Assembly (NCBI RefSeq): GCF_000246855.1 | Contig: NC_016609.1 | Span: 5,034,744-5,098,743 of the forward strand | Source of the DNA: Niastella koreensis GR20-10 | GTDB taxonomy: Bacteria > Bacteroidota > Bacteroidia > Chitinophagales > Chitinophagaceae | Length of the DNA: 64,000 bases | Direction: 5' to 3' | In this document: in pieces, positions 36,005 to 44,757 of the stretch | Numbering within the stretch: position 1 is the stretch's first letter | Layout: the number at the start of each line of letters is the position of its first letter | Translations under genes and position numbers: made by a program | Notes under the pieces: generated by a model | What the model was told of the DNA's origin: nothing | The model's input: only the letters and a program-made list of their open reading frames with translations | The model's database searches: none

Positions 36005-37351
36005 TCAAAATGATAAAGTACCGAGTGCTTTTTCAACATCTATTTTACTTGATAATACCTGGTATAATGCATTATAATAATTCAACTGGGTGGCACGCAA
36101 TTCAGTTTCAGCAACAATAACTTCCAGGTAAGTTTTAACACCCGACTTGTACTGCAATGTGAGTGTGTTATATACATCCCCGGCCAGATCGAGATTTTCT
36201 TTCTGCGCGTAAAAATCACTGAGGTTGTTTTTATAGGTGGCTAGGGCCTGGGCGTATTGGGCGTTGATGTTATTTTTAAGGTCCGTCATTTCCACCTCGT
36301 TCCGTTTTAACTGCAGGTTGGCCTGCCTGATATTCCACATGCGTTTACCGCCCTGAAAAAGCGGCCAGGTTAGCCCCAGACCAACGTACGAATTGGGGAA
36401 CGAGTGATTGAACAATTTTGAAAATTCATCGTTCTGGTAAACCACATTATAATAACCAAAAGCCGACAACGTAGGAATGTAACTCCATTGATTGTATTTT
36501 ACATTGGCCTGCAGCAGTCTTTGCTGTGTTTGCAATTGCTGGAATTCTATCCGGCTTTCATACTGTACTTTCTGAAGGGTATCTAATGCTATTCCCCCTT
36601 CCATATGGGTGGTATCGAATGATAACTGCAATGCCTGTTCTGCCGGATACCCCATTTGCTGCTTCAGGTAAGCATAACGCGCAACCAGCAGGTCCTGCGT
36701 ACCCTTGCGCTGGGCCCTTACGTTGTTCAATGAAATGCCGGCCCTTTTATAATCGGTTTTATCCACTATCCCGCTTTGGTATTGATAATAGGCATCTTTC
36801 AAACTCCGGTCCAGCCGGGTAATGGTCTCATCCAGTACCTGGATCTGTTCCTGGGTAAGCAGCACATCGTAAAAAGCTTTTGAGATGGCGGCCACTACCT
36901 CAATTTTATTGGCCGTTGTTGTTTGCCGGGCATTCTTCCGCACATCCCGGGCGGTACGGCTTGCCAGCAATACATCGCGGTTAAAAATAGTTTGGGTCAA
37001 TGCCAACTGGGGTGTTGCGTAATTGTGCACGCCTGTTTGTACTTCCTTTTTAGGGCCATTCAGGTTGTTAAAGTCAGGAAAAATAGAAACCGGCATTTTC
37101 AGATAATGCTGGTAGTTAGCCGACAAATTCAATTGCGGATACCAATCGGACAGTTTGTCTTTAATAGTTGTTTCTGTGATCTCTTCATCAATTTTAGAAG
37201 CCCGGATAGCGGGTTGGTGCTCCAGCCCATACCGGATACAATTGGGCAGGGTCGCTTCGCTGAGCGTAGTATCAGTTGTTGCTGTTGCCTGCGGGTACAA
37301 TAATGAAGGGTACAGTATCAATAACAAAAAGAAAGTAGATACTCCATTCAT
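36005..37351 (-). CDS. TolC family outer-membrane efflux channel
   Basis: 448 aa with signal peptide (STFFLLLILYPSLLYPQA). Two internally similar halves of long helices and short strands are visible: LPNCIRYGLEHQPAIRASKI, LALTQTIFNRDVLLASRTAR, FQQLQTQQRLLQANVKYNQW, GLGLTWPLFQGGKRMWNIRQ. It is the first gene of the efflux operon; the adaptor starts 16 nt later. No TAnnTTTG element is visible upstream, so the promoter is unclear. Confidence 0.92.
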   Translation of the reverse strand: MNGVSTFFLLLILYPSLLYPQATATTDTTLSEATLPNCIRYGLEHQPAIRASKIDEEITETTIKDKLSDWYPQLNLSANYQHYLKMPVSIFPDFNNLNGPKKEVQTGVHNYATPQLALTQTIFNRDVLLASRTARDVRKNARQTTTANKIEVVAAISKAFYDVLLTQEQIQVLDETITRLDRSLKDAYYQYQSGIVDKTDYKRAGISLNNVRAQRKGTQDLLVARYAYLKQQMGYPAEQALQLSFDTTHMEGGIALDTLQKVQYESRIEFQQLQTQQRLLQANVKYNQWSYIPTLSAFGYYNVVYQNDEFSKLFNHSFPNSYVGLGLTWPLFQGGKRMWNIRQANLQLKRNEVEMTDLKNNINAQYAQALATYKNNLSDFYAQKENLDLAGDVYNTLTLQYKSGVKTYLEVIVAETELRATQLNYYNALYQVLSSKIDVEKALGTLSF

Positions 37352-37793
37352 AGAACGTGTAATAACAGGTGATAAAATATCGGAAAACGGTTTGGGCAGG
37401 AATAAAAACAGCGGTGGGTAGGAGTAAACGGTAAAATTAACTGACCGGCTGAATAAAAGTTGCTACGCCGTCATTAACAACGAATTAAAATTAAGGAAGA
37501 AAAGGCAATGACGATCAACCAATAATAAAAAAGAACGTCAGAACACCGGATCTTAAATTGTCCGGGGCATCTTCCCCAACTGCCCGCTTTCTCAAACTGA
37601 CGCAAAAAATATTTGTGCTGAAGCCGCATTTTCATCTGTCGGGTTGCCTAGGAAGTATCCAATGCTTACCACACACGCTCGTCTTCCATCCTGCTCTACA
37701 TCTCCCCTTTGTTGCCTGTAAGTAGCCTCGTTCCCTGGGAAGCGCTATTTTATTTTTTAACCGCCTTGTGCAGGCAAGGCAAAATTTCCTTTT
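37352..37793. other. 442-bp divergent intergenic region
   Basis: It lies between the divergent tolC operon and the barrel gene and should contain promoters for both. I find no open frame that looks coding and no exact TAnnTTTG on either strand. A small hairpin GCCTTG/CAAGGC lies just before the start at 37794. Otherwise nothing to report. Confidence 0.5.
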
Positions 37794-38369
37794 ATGAAAA
37801 GACTGTTTATTTCGTTGTTGGCATTGTTATGTGGTACAGTGGTATCCCGGGCACAAATTGTGATAAAGCCAGCCGTGGGGCTCAATTTTACCGACTTTTC
37901 AAAAAACGAAGGCGGTGATTTCAAGGCCAAAGTGGGGTGGCAGCTCGGTGGTTCTGTTATGTTCTCTATGAAAAAATTCTATCTGGACCCAGGCGTTTTT
38001 TATATTCAGAAATCAACCCAGTTCAATTCTTCGTCCAGTTCAGTAGAAGATGTTAAGTTCGACATAAGCGGCATCCGGATACCGGTGTCTATCGGCTACA
38101 ACTTTGGGGATGAAAAATCTACGGTAAACGCCCGCATTTTTGGCGGCGGGTCGGCGTTCATCCTCACAAATACTAAAAACATTGATAAAGACGCCATAAA
38201 GAACGCTCAGTGGGGTGTATATGCAGGCGCAGGGCTTGATATTTCTATGTTCTTCCTGGATGCCTCCTATGAATGGTCGCTCACCAATATCAGCGATAAC
38301 GTAAGCAATGTAGATGTTGGTAAAACCAGGGCGATCTTTATTCAGGCCGGGATCCGGATAAAATTATAA
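37794..38369 (+). CDS. outer-membrane beta-barrel protein (PorT/OMP_b-brl_2 type)
   Basis: 191 aa. Signal peptide MKRLFISLLALLCGTVVSRA. Alternating amphipathic strands (IKPAVGLNFTDFSK, KVGWQLGGSVMFSMKKFYLDPGV, RIPVSIGYNFGDEKSTVNARIF, WGVYAGAGLDISMFFLDASY) end in ...IQAGIRIKL. This is the pattern of small eight-stranded barrels common in Bacteroidota. No specific function can be given. It is a single-gene unit. Confidence 0.8.
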   Translation: MKRLFISLLALLCGTVVSRAQIVIKPAVGLNFTDFSKNEGGDFKAKVGWQLGGSVMFSMKKFYLDPGVFYIQKSTQFNSSSSSVEDVKFDISGIRIPVSIGYNFGDEKSTVNARIFGGGSAFILTNTKNIDKDAIKNAQWGVYAGAGLDISMFFLDASYEWSLTNISDNVSNVDVGKTRAIFIQAGIRIKL

Positions 38370-38600
38370 GAGGAAAGCCGGTTTATATAAGCGAATCAAA
38401 TAATTGATCGCCGCAGTTGTGGAAATACTGCGGAACGGGAAAAATAATCTACGGACATGATTCCCTTTCAGGGATTTTATCTCACAACGCATATATTTTA
38501 TTATGAATGAGTAGTATACTCAGCTTGCACTACCCATTTTGGTGATGGTATTGAATTTGTACTTTCCAAAGAGCACTTCACCCAAATTATATCGCGCCGT

Positions 38601-39890
38601 ATGAGCAAGCAAATCCTGAAACCTGTGAGTGCCTCCCTGTGGGCACTTGTACTCTGCTGTTTATTGCTTTCCTGTGAAAAGTTTAATGAATATAGTGGTA
38701 GCTGGCATTCCGAAAATGTATCCGACATTCTTTATATCCAGACAAATAATTCTGAACAAGGCCAGAATGGAATACTCGCCTATAAAATTTATAAAGACGG
38801 CCATTCTATGCTGATGACAGAAAGCCCCTTTCTTACTGGTGGAACAGGCATTCCAAGTTCCCCGAACGCCGGCTCCTTTAATTCAGACCATGAAGTTATG
38901 ATCTCGAGCGATAAGCATTTTTTGCTCACCGTTAATTCCGGGGATAATACAATTTCGGTATTTACCATCCATCACGACGGCACATTGACACTGGTTCCGG
39001 GCGCACCGTTCTATTCCAATGGAGAAACTCCGGTAAGCCTGACCCAGTGGAAACAGTTTGTTATTGTACTTAATAAAAGTAACAATCCGGTACAACCATC
39101 TTCTTCGGCGCCTAATTATTCTGTGTTTACGTTAGAAAGCAATGGCAGTTTAACACCGGTAAGTAAAATGGAGGTACGCGATGGCATTTCGCCGGGCCAG
39201 GTACTGGCATGCCGCACAAGCCCGTTTGTATATGGCGGCAATACCTGGGGATTTAATTATACGCCACCAGCCGAAAGACTTGATCTGTTTTCAATTGGCA
39301 CAGACGGCGTGTTAAAGCCCGGACCTGATACGCCGGCTATCGATCCGCAGAAAGGGGGTGCATTGGGTTTGTGCGAGAACTGGCAGCAGCATGTACTATA
39401 CGTGGCATTTCCTATGGAGGGCCGTTTCAGTTATTATGATATGAATACAATCACAGGCGCCTTAACACATGCAGGCGATACCGATGCTGGCCGGGGTTGT
39501 AGCCGCTTTTGTACAGACAATGAAAATAACTGGTTATTCACCACCAATACCATGGAGAACTCGGTTAGTATGTTCGACATAAGCAATGCCCATGAACCGC
39601 GTAAATCGGGTGAGCTTGCACTTAAGCAATGCGGACCAGTCTACAACACCCTGTATTATGGCAGCAGTACCAGCAGCGCCTGTGTTTCGCTGGCCATAAG
39701 CAGCAACGATCAGCTGCTATATATAGTTTCTCAGCATACGAACCCCGATCTCTCTATAGGAAATTACAATTACCTGCATGTGCTGCATATTGGTAGCGGT
39801 TCCGGTTTGCAGGAATCGTATGAACCGGAGCAGTTGCCGGTCCCCAATAATTTCATGCCCCGGGGGTTGGCGGTTTTGCAGATGAAATAA
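38601..39890 (+). CDS. lactonase-like seven-bladed beta-propeller lipoprotein
   Basis: 429 aa. Lipobox LLSC (Cys25). Propeller strands resemble the 6-phosphogluconolactonase/YbhE (lactonase) family: MLMTESPFLTGGTGIPSSPN, HFLLTVNSGDNTISVFTIHH, DGTLTLVPGAPFYSNGETPV, LYYVAFPMEGRFSYYDMN-like repeats, and SSNDQLLYIVSQHTNPD. The surface anchor argues against a role in the pentose phosphate pathway; an extracytoplasmic binding role is more likely. Its 3' end lies 51 nt before the dyad of the sigma54 promoter region, and no terminator is obvious. Confidence 0.78.
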   Translation: MSKQILKPVSASLWALVLCCLLLSCEKFNEYSGSWHSENVSDILYIQTNNSEQGQNGILAYKIYKDGHSMLMTESPFLTGGTGIPSSPNAGSFNSDHEVMISSDKHFLLTVNSGDNTISVFTIHHDGTLTLVPGAPFYSNGETPVSLTQWKQFVIVLNKSNNPVQPSSSAPNYSVFTLESNGSLTPVSKMEVRDGISPGQVLACRTSPFVYGGNTWGFNYTPPAERLDLFSIGTDGVLKPGPDTPAIDPQKGGALGLCENWQQHVLYVAFPMEGRFSYYDMNTITGALTHAGDTDAGRGCSRFCTDNENNWLFTTNTMENSVSMFDISNAHEPRKSGELALKQCGPVYNTLYYGSSTSSACVSLAISSNDQLLYIVSQHTNPDLSIGNYNYLHVLHIGSGSGLQESYEPEQLPVPNNFMPRGLAVLQMK

Positions 39891-39941
39891 ACCTGTTTTA
39901 AAAATCTCCTCCCGGGAGCGGATTTCCACTCTCGTACAACT

Positions 39942-39957
39942 TGTCCGGAACCGAACA
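39942..39957. promoter_or_regulatory. candidate upstream activator site for the sigma54 regulator
   Basis: TGTCCGGAACCGAACA is a dyad of form TGTnCGGnnCCGnACA, so 12 of its 16 positions are in symmetric matching pairs. Its centre is ~60 bp upstream of the sigma54 -24 element, within the range used by enhancer-binding response regulators. A second palindrome CTCCCGGGAG lies at 39909-39918 and an inverted GCTAAC/GTTAGC at ~39979-39998. Confidence 0.5.
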
Positions 39958-40007
39958 GTTTTCCCCCCTGCTATTCCGCTAACACTTTCATTGTTAGCCG
40001 TTTCCGA

Positions 40008-40024
40008 TTGGCACTGGTATTGGA
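40008..40024 (+). promoter_or_regulatory. sigma54-type (-24/-12) promoter
   Basis: TTGGCACTGGTATTGGA matches TTGGCAC-N5-TTGCA except that the -12 GC reads GG. The GG dinucleotides have the required 10-bp spacing. It ends 26 nt before the ATG at 40050, placing the transcript start about 15 nt before translation. The operon encodes its own sigma54-dependent activator, which supports the call. Confidence 0.65.
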
Positions 40025-40049
40025 ACATATCAGTGACTAAAAACCTGCC

Positions 40050-41297
40050 ATGGATAAACTGATTGAATCGGAAATGCTTTCCCGGAAAAAGAAAAGAATA
40101 GTATGGACTGTACTGATGGTACTGGTAATGGTGGCAGTGGCTACCTGGGGAATGCGGTCTTTTTTCGCTCCTTCGCTCAAACAATCCGATTTTACAACTG
40201 CCGTGGTAGAGAAGGGCGATGTTGAAAATACACTCACCGCCTCCGGCGAAGTAATGCCTGAATTTGAAGAAACCATTACCAGTCCCATTAATGCATCCAT
40301 ACAACTGGTGCTGATGGATGCCGGCAATCCTGTAAAAGCCGGTCAATCGGTATTGACCCTTGATAAATCATCTACGCAAACCGGTTACGAGAAACTCAAA
40401 TTCCAACTGGAATCAAAACGCAATGATCTCCGCAAACTGAAACTGGAGCTGGACAAAAGCTTCTATGACCTCAAATCAAACAATGACATAAAGCAGCTGC
40501 ATATTAACAGTTACGAAGCTGCGGTAGAAAATGCCAACCGACTGTACAAAGCCGGTGGTGGCACCCGGGAAAATATTGAACAGGCGGAGATGGACCTCAG
40601 CGTGGCCAAACTGGAGAAACAGCAACTGGAGAATGAGATCAAAAACAAGCAACAGACCATGCAGGTAGAAATACGTGAAGCACAAATTGCCGCTGACATC
40701 CAGGAAAATGACCTGCATGAGCTGGAGCGAAAGCTACAACTGGCCAACATTGTCGCCAGCCATGATGGCGTGGTTACCTGGGTAAATAAGAACATCGGCA
40801 CCAGCATCGCGGAAGGCGAACCGTTAGCCCGCATAGCCGACCTGCGCAGTTTTAAGGTGCAGGGCAGTATTGCCGACAGTTACCTTGACCAGCTGCACAA
40901 TGGCCTGCCTGCGATCATTCGCATTGGAGAAACGCAGGTAAAAGGCAAAGTGGTAAATATTCAACCCGCTGTGCAGAATGGGATTGTAACCTTCGATATC
41001 CAGTTGAACAAACAGGATAACCAACTGCTGCGCCCGAATATGAAAGTGGACGTATTCCTGGTTACGGCGGCGGTTCGCCAGGTATGGCGGGTGGCCAATG
41101 GCGCTGCGTTTAAAGGCGCATCTCCCTACCAGGTTTTTGTAGTTCGTAACGGCAAGGCCATCCGGCGGACCGTTCACACCGGCCTCAGCAATTTCGACTA
41201 TATAGAGCTCAAAGATAATATCCAGACAGGCGATGTGGTCATTACCTCCGACATGAGCGAATTCAAAAATACACAGGAAATCATCATCAGGAATTAG
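40050..41297 (+). CDS. HlyD/MacA-like periplasmic adaptor
   Basis: 415 aa anchored by one N-terminal helix (~16-36, VWTVLMVLVMVAVATWGMRS). A biotinyl-lipoyl half (GEVMPEFEETITSPINASIQ) precedes a long coiled-coil hairpin at ~110-235 rich in Lys/Glu/Leu/Gln (KFQLESKRNDLRKLKLELDK, LSVAKLEKQQLENEIKNKQQ). The second lipoyl half (ASHDGVVTWVNKNIGTSIAE) and beta-barrel domains follow. It couples the inner-membrane ABC complex to TolC. First gene of the sigma54 operon; tolC starts 4 nt later. Confidence 0.9.
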   Translation: MDKLIESEMLSRKKKRIVWTVLMVLVMVAVATWGMRSFFAPSLKQSDFTTAVVEKGDVENTLTASGEVMPEFEETITSPINASIQLVLMDAGNPVKAGQSVLTLDKSSTQTGYEKLKFQLESKRNDLRKLKLELDKSFYDLKSNNDIKQLHINSYEAAVENANRLYKAGGGTRENIEQAEMDLSVAKLEKQQLENEIKNKQQTMQVEIREAQIAADIQENDLHELERKLQLANIVASHDGVVTWVNKNIGTSIAEGEPLARIADLRSFKVQGSIADSYLDQLHNGLPAIIRIGETQVKGKVVNIQPAVQNGIVTFDIQLNKQDNQLLRPNMKVDVFLVTAAVRQVWRVANGAAFKGASPYQVFVVRNGKAIRRTVHTGLSNFDYIELKDNIQTGDVVITSDMSEFKNTQEIIIRN

Positions 41298-41301
41298 CAC
41301 C

Positions 41302-42762
41302 ATGCCATTAAAATACTTTTATATAACAGCTGTGTTTTTACTCACTGGTCATGTATATGCCCGGCAGGCAGATACGCTTGTATTGACGCTGCCACAGGTA
41401 GTGGAGATGGCGAAAAGCAGGTCCATCGCGTCTAAACAGGCTTCTACTACCCGCGAAACAAAATACTGGCAATACCGTACCTACCGGTCCAATTACCAGC
41501 CACAGCTTGCGCTGAACGGGGTGTTGCCTGGTTATAATAAAACATTTAAAGAGGTACTGCAGCCAGATGGCACCATCCTATTCCAATCTGTTCACAATAA
41601 CAATTCTTCGCTCAACCTGTCGTTCAGCCAGAGCATTGCCGCTACCGGCGGCACCATCTACGGCACCACGCAATTACAACGCTTTGATGATTTTGACCGG
41701 AAGAATACTTTGTACAACACCGTTCCGTTTGGCATCGGGTATAGCCAACCGATGTTCCAGTTCAATGCATTGCGGTGGGACCGTACCATAGAACCGCTCA
41801 AATTCCATGAAAGCAAACAGGCTTTTATCGAGTCAATGGAGCAGATCGCGATTACTGCCAGTGGTTATTATTTCGATCTGCTGCTGGCGCAGGTGAATCA
41901 CCAGATAGCAGCCACCAATTTACAGAACACCCAAAATATCCGGCGCATAGCTGATGAGAAGTTTGCCCTGGGAAAAATATCCCGGAACGAGATCCTGCAA
42001 CTGGAACTGGAACAACTGAAGGCACAGAAAGCGGTGGGCATTGCACGGCGCGATATGGAAATTGCCACCCTTAACCTGCGTGCCTATACCGGGCTGCAGC
42101 AGGCGGAGAAGATCAATCTGCAATTGCCCGATGCAGCCATTCAAATGGAAATATCGGTAAACCAGGTGTTAAAAGAGGCTTATGAGAATCGCAGCGATGC
42201 CATTGCCTTTGTACGCCGGATAGCCGAAGCGAAACGGGATGTAGCCAAAGCAAAGGGCGATAATGGATTGAATGCTACGCTGACCGCCCAACTGGGTTAT
42301 TCAAAAAGCGCCGCCACTATCCCTAAAGTATATCACTCGCCGCAGGACCAGCAGGAGATCCAGGTTTCCTTTGTGATCCCAATCCTTGACTGGGGACGTT
42401 CCCGCTCAAGGACCAAAACAGCAGAAGCCAATATGCAGTTCACCGCATATGCAGTGGAACAGGATAAGCAGGTATTTGCGCAGGAGATAGTGACCCAGGT
42501 AACGCTCTTTGAGATGATGCAGGAACAACTGGCGTTAACTGCCAGGGCCGACAGCATTGCCAGCGAGAAGTACCAGATCGCCAGAGACCGGTATGTACTG
42601 GGCAACCTGGGCATTACCGACCTTAGCATCGCATTCCAGGAAAAAGACCAGGCAAAACGGGATTATGTATCGGCCCTGCGTGATTGCTGGGGTGCGTACT
42701 ATCAGTTAAGATATCTTTCTTTGTATGATTTTGAGCGGAAAGAAAAGATCACGTACAGGTAA
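41302..42762 (+). CDS. TolC family outer-membrane channel
   Basis: 486 aa with signal peptide (FYITAVFLLTGHVYA). TolC-type helices and strands are visible: LTLPQVVEMAKSRSIASKQA, SLNLSFSQSIAATGGTIYGT, RNEILQLELEQLKAQKAVGI, VSFVIPILDWGRSRSRTKTA. It is the second TolC in the window and is dedicated by position to the ABC exporter rather than the RND pump. The start follows the adaptor stop by 4 nt. Confidence 0.9.
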   Translation: MPLKYFYITAVFLLTGHVYARQADTLVLTLPQVVEMAKSRSIASKQASTTRETKYWQYRTYRSNYQPQLALNGVLPGYNKTFKEVLQPDGTILFQSVHNNNSSLNLSFSQSIAATGGTIYGTTQLQRFDDFDRKNTLYNTVPFGIGYSQPMFQFNALRWDRTIEPLKFHESKQAFIESMEQIAITASGYYFDLLLAQVNHQIAATNLQNTQNIRRIADEKFALGKISRNEILQLELEQLKAQKAVGIARRDMEIATLNLRAYTGLQQAEKINLQLPDAAIQMEISVNQVLKEAYENRSDAIAFVRRIAEAKRDVAKAKGDNGLNATLTAQLGYSKSAATIPKVYHSPQDQQEIQVSFVIPILDWGRSRSRTKTAEANMQFTAYAVEQDKQVFAQEIVTQVTLFEMMQEQLALTARADSIASEKYQIARDRYVLGNLGITDLSIAFQEKDQAKRDYVSALRDCWGAYYQLRYLSLYDFERKEKITYR

Positions 42763-42809
42763 CAGTAATAGAAAATTATACTTTATCAATATACATTAAA
42801 ACAATTGAC

Positions 42810-43475
42810 ATGATCCGTTTACAGAATATAGAAAAAGTATACCGCACCGATACGGTAGAAACACTGGCGCTGAACAATATTAACCTGCATGTGGAGAAAG
42901 GAGAATTCCTGTCTGTGATGGGCCCTTCGGGCTGTGGCAAAAGCACCCTGCTGAATGTAATGGGTTTACTGGATGCACCCACCAAAGGAGAAATGAAGAT
43001 CAATGGCCAGCAAACGGAAAAATTGCCCGACAGAAAACTGGCAGCGTTCCGCAACAATATGATCGGGTTTATCTTCCAAAGCTATCACCTCATCAACGAC
43101 CTGAAAGTGCTGGATAATGTGGAACTGCCCCTGCTCTACCGCAACAGCACCGCCAAAGAACGGAAAACACTGGCAACCGAGGCCCTGGAGAAAGTGGGCC
43201 TGAGCAACCGGGTAAAACATTTTCCCAAACAATTATCAGGCGGTCAAAAACAACGCGTAGCCATTGCCCGGGCGGTGGTTGGCAAACCACAGATCATTCT
43301 GGCCGATGAACCTACCGGCAACCTGGACAGCGTTATGGGCAATGAAGTAATGGACATTCTGCTGCACCTGAATAAAACAGAAGGCACCACCATCGTAATG
43401 GTAACACACGATGAAAATATGGCAAGGAAAACCCACCGGCTGGTCCGGTTGTTCGACGGGGCCAGGGTGCAATAA
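42810..43475 (+). CDS. ABC transporter ATPase (MacB/LolD subfamily)
   Basis: 221 aa nucleotide-binding subunit. Walker A GPSGCGKST is at 38-46, a Q-loop at FIFQSYHLI, signature LSGGQKQRVAIARA, Walker B IILADEP and H-loop VTHDE. Length and motifs match the MacB/LolD/FtsE group, which drives mechanotransmission rather than substrate passage through the membrane. It powers the two FtsX permeases encoded next (24 nt gap). Confidence 0.95.
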   Translation: MIRLQNIEKVYRTDTVETLALNNINLHVEKGEFLSVMGPSGCGKSTLLNVMGLLDAPTKGEMKINGQQTEKLPDRKLAAFRNNMIGFIFQSYHLINDLKVLDNVELPLLYRNSTAKERKTLATEALEKVGLSNRVKHFPKQLSGGQKQRVAIARAVVGKPQIILADEPTGNLDSVMGNEVMDILLHLNKTEGTTIVMVTHDENMARKTHRLVRLFDGARVQ

Positions 43476-43499
43476 TTTTCTACATATTAAACCAGTAAC

Positions 43500-44735
43500 A
43501 TGCTTATCAATTATTTCAAAATAGCCATCGCTGTGCTGAAGCGCCGAAAGTTCTTCACCTTCATCAGCCTGTTTGGCATCAGCATTACCCTTACCATGCT
43601 GATCGTACTCACCGCTTTTATTGATAAAGTTGTCAATGACAATTACCCCGATAAAAAAAGAGACCGGCTCCTATACATCAACACCATCGAACAAAAAGGT
43701 GAGCATTCAATGAACTCAGGCACTTTGTCATTTTATTATTTAGCCCATTATGCCGGCCGGTTAAAAACCCCGGTGCAAATGGCTATATCCTCCACGCCTA
43801 AAGGTACCAACACCTATGTAAATAATAAGAAGCTATCATTCAATTATAAATATACCAACGCCGCCTATTGGGAAGTGCTGGATTATGATTTCCTGGAAGG
43901 GAAAGGGTTCAGCCGGCAACAAACAAATAATGCAGATCACGTGGCCGTGATTTCGGAAGATGCCAAAAAGCAGTATTTCGGCGACCTGCCTTCGGTAATA
44001 GGACAATATATCGAGGCCGATAATATCCAGTACAGGGTATGCGGGGTTGTAAGAAATGTGCCTGTAACCAACTATATGCTCTACAGTGATATTTACCTCC
44101 CCTATACTGTTTCCAAAGGCGATTACAACACCAATAAAGGTTACGGTGGAGATTACCTGGGCATCTTACTGGCTGCCTCACCCGCAGAAGTGCATACAAT
44201 ACAACGGGAATATGAACAGCTGGTAAACAGGCTGCCGATGAGCGACCCCAAAGAATACAACAAAATTTACAGCCATGCCGATCCCTTCCTGCTGGCATAC
44301 CTGAGAACGGGCAACGAAGAAAAATCAGGCCTGGGCATTGCACTTATTGCCATCAGTGTATTTGTTTTACTGGTTATGCTGCTGCCTACGCTTAACCTGG
44401 TGAACATTAATATTACCCGCATCATGGAACGTTCTTCCGAGATCGGGGTACGCAAGGCCTTCGGAGCTTCTTCCCGAACACTCACCGGGCAGTTCATTGT
44501 GGAGAACCTGGTGCTCACCCTGCTGGGTGGATTGATTGGTTTGGTATTGTCGTTTATTGTATTGCAGATCGTCAACAGCATTCAGCCAATTCCTAACCTT
44601 ACTTTATCTATCAATTTCACGGTATTCATTGTGGCCCTGCTTACCTGCCTGGTCTTTGGCCTGATCTCGGGCGTTTACCCTGCCTGGCGCATGTCGCGGC
44701 TTCCGGTAGTGACCGCCCTGAAAGAACAACAATAG
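43500..44735 (+). CDS. FtsX/MacB-type ABC permease, subunit 1
   Basis: 411 aa. One N-terminal helix (~20-40, FFTFISLFGISITLTMLIVL), a periplasmic MacB_PCD domain (~45-275), then three C-terminal helices (GIALIAISVFVLLVMLLPTL, LVLTLLGGLIGLVLSFIVLQ, FTVFIVALLTCLVFGLISGV). A coupling helix region ERSSEIGVRKAFGASSRTL is typical of FtsX-domain proteins. It is encoded separately from a second, different permease 22 nt downstream, so the exporter is probably heterodimeric. Confidence 0.9.
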   Translation: MLINYFKIAIAVLKRRKFFTFISLFGISITLTMLIVLTAFIDKVVNDNYPDKKRDRLLYINTIEQKGEHSMNSGTLSFYYLAHYAGRLKTPVQMAISSTPKGTNTYVNNKKLSFNYKYTNAAYWEVLDYDFLEGKGFSRQQTNNADHVAVISEDAKKQYFGDLPSVIGQYIEADNIQYRVCGVVRNVPVTNYMLYSDIYLPYTVSKGDYNTNKGYGGDYLGILLAASPAEVHTIQREYEQLVNRLPMSDPKEYNKIYSHADPFLLAYLRTGNEEKSGLGIALIAISVFVLLVMLLPTLNLVNINITRIMERSSEIGVRKAFGASSRTLTGQFIVENLVLTLLGGLIGLVLSFIVLQIVNSIQPIPNLTLSINFTVFIVALLTCLVFGLISGVYPAWRMSRLPVVTALKEQQ

Positions 44736-44757
44736 TTCACTCATTTAAACAGTATAT

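Noticed and set aside
35989-36039. Longer start for the RND adaptor
   Set aside because: It would overlap the tolC stop and bury the lipoprotein signal; the ATG at 35988 gives a clean lipobox.
37709-37918. 69-codon plus-strand frame before the barrel gene
   Set aside because: It overlaps the signal peptide region of the barrel gene in another frame and shows no coding features.
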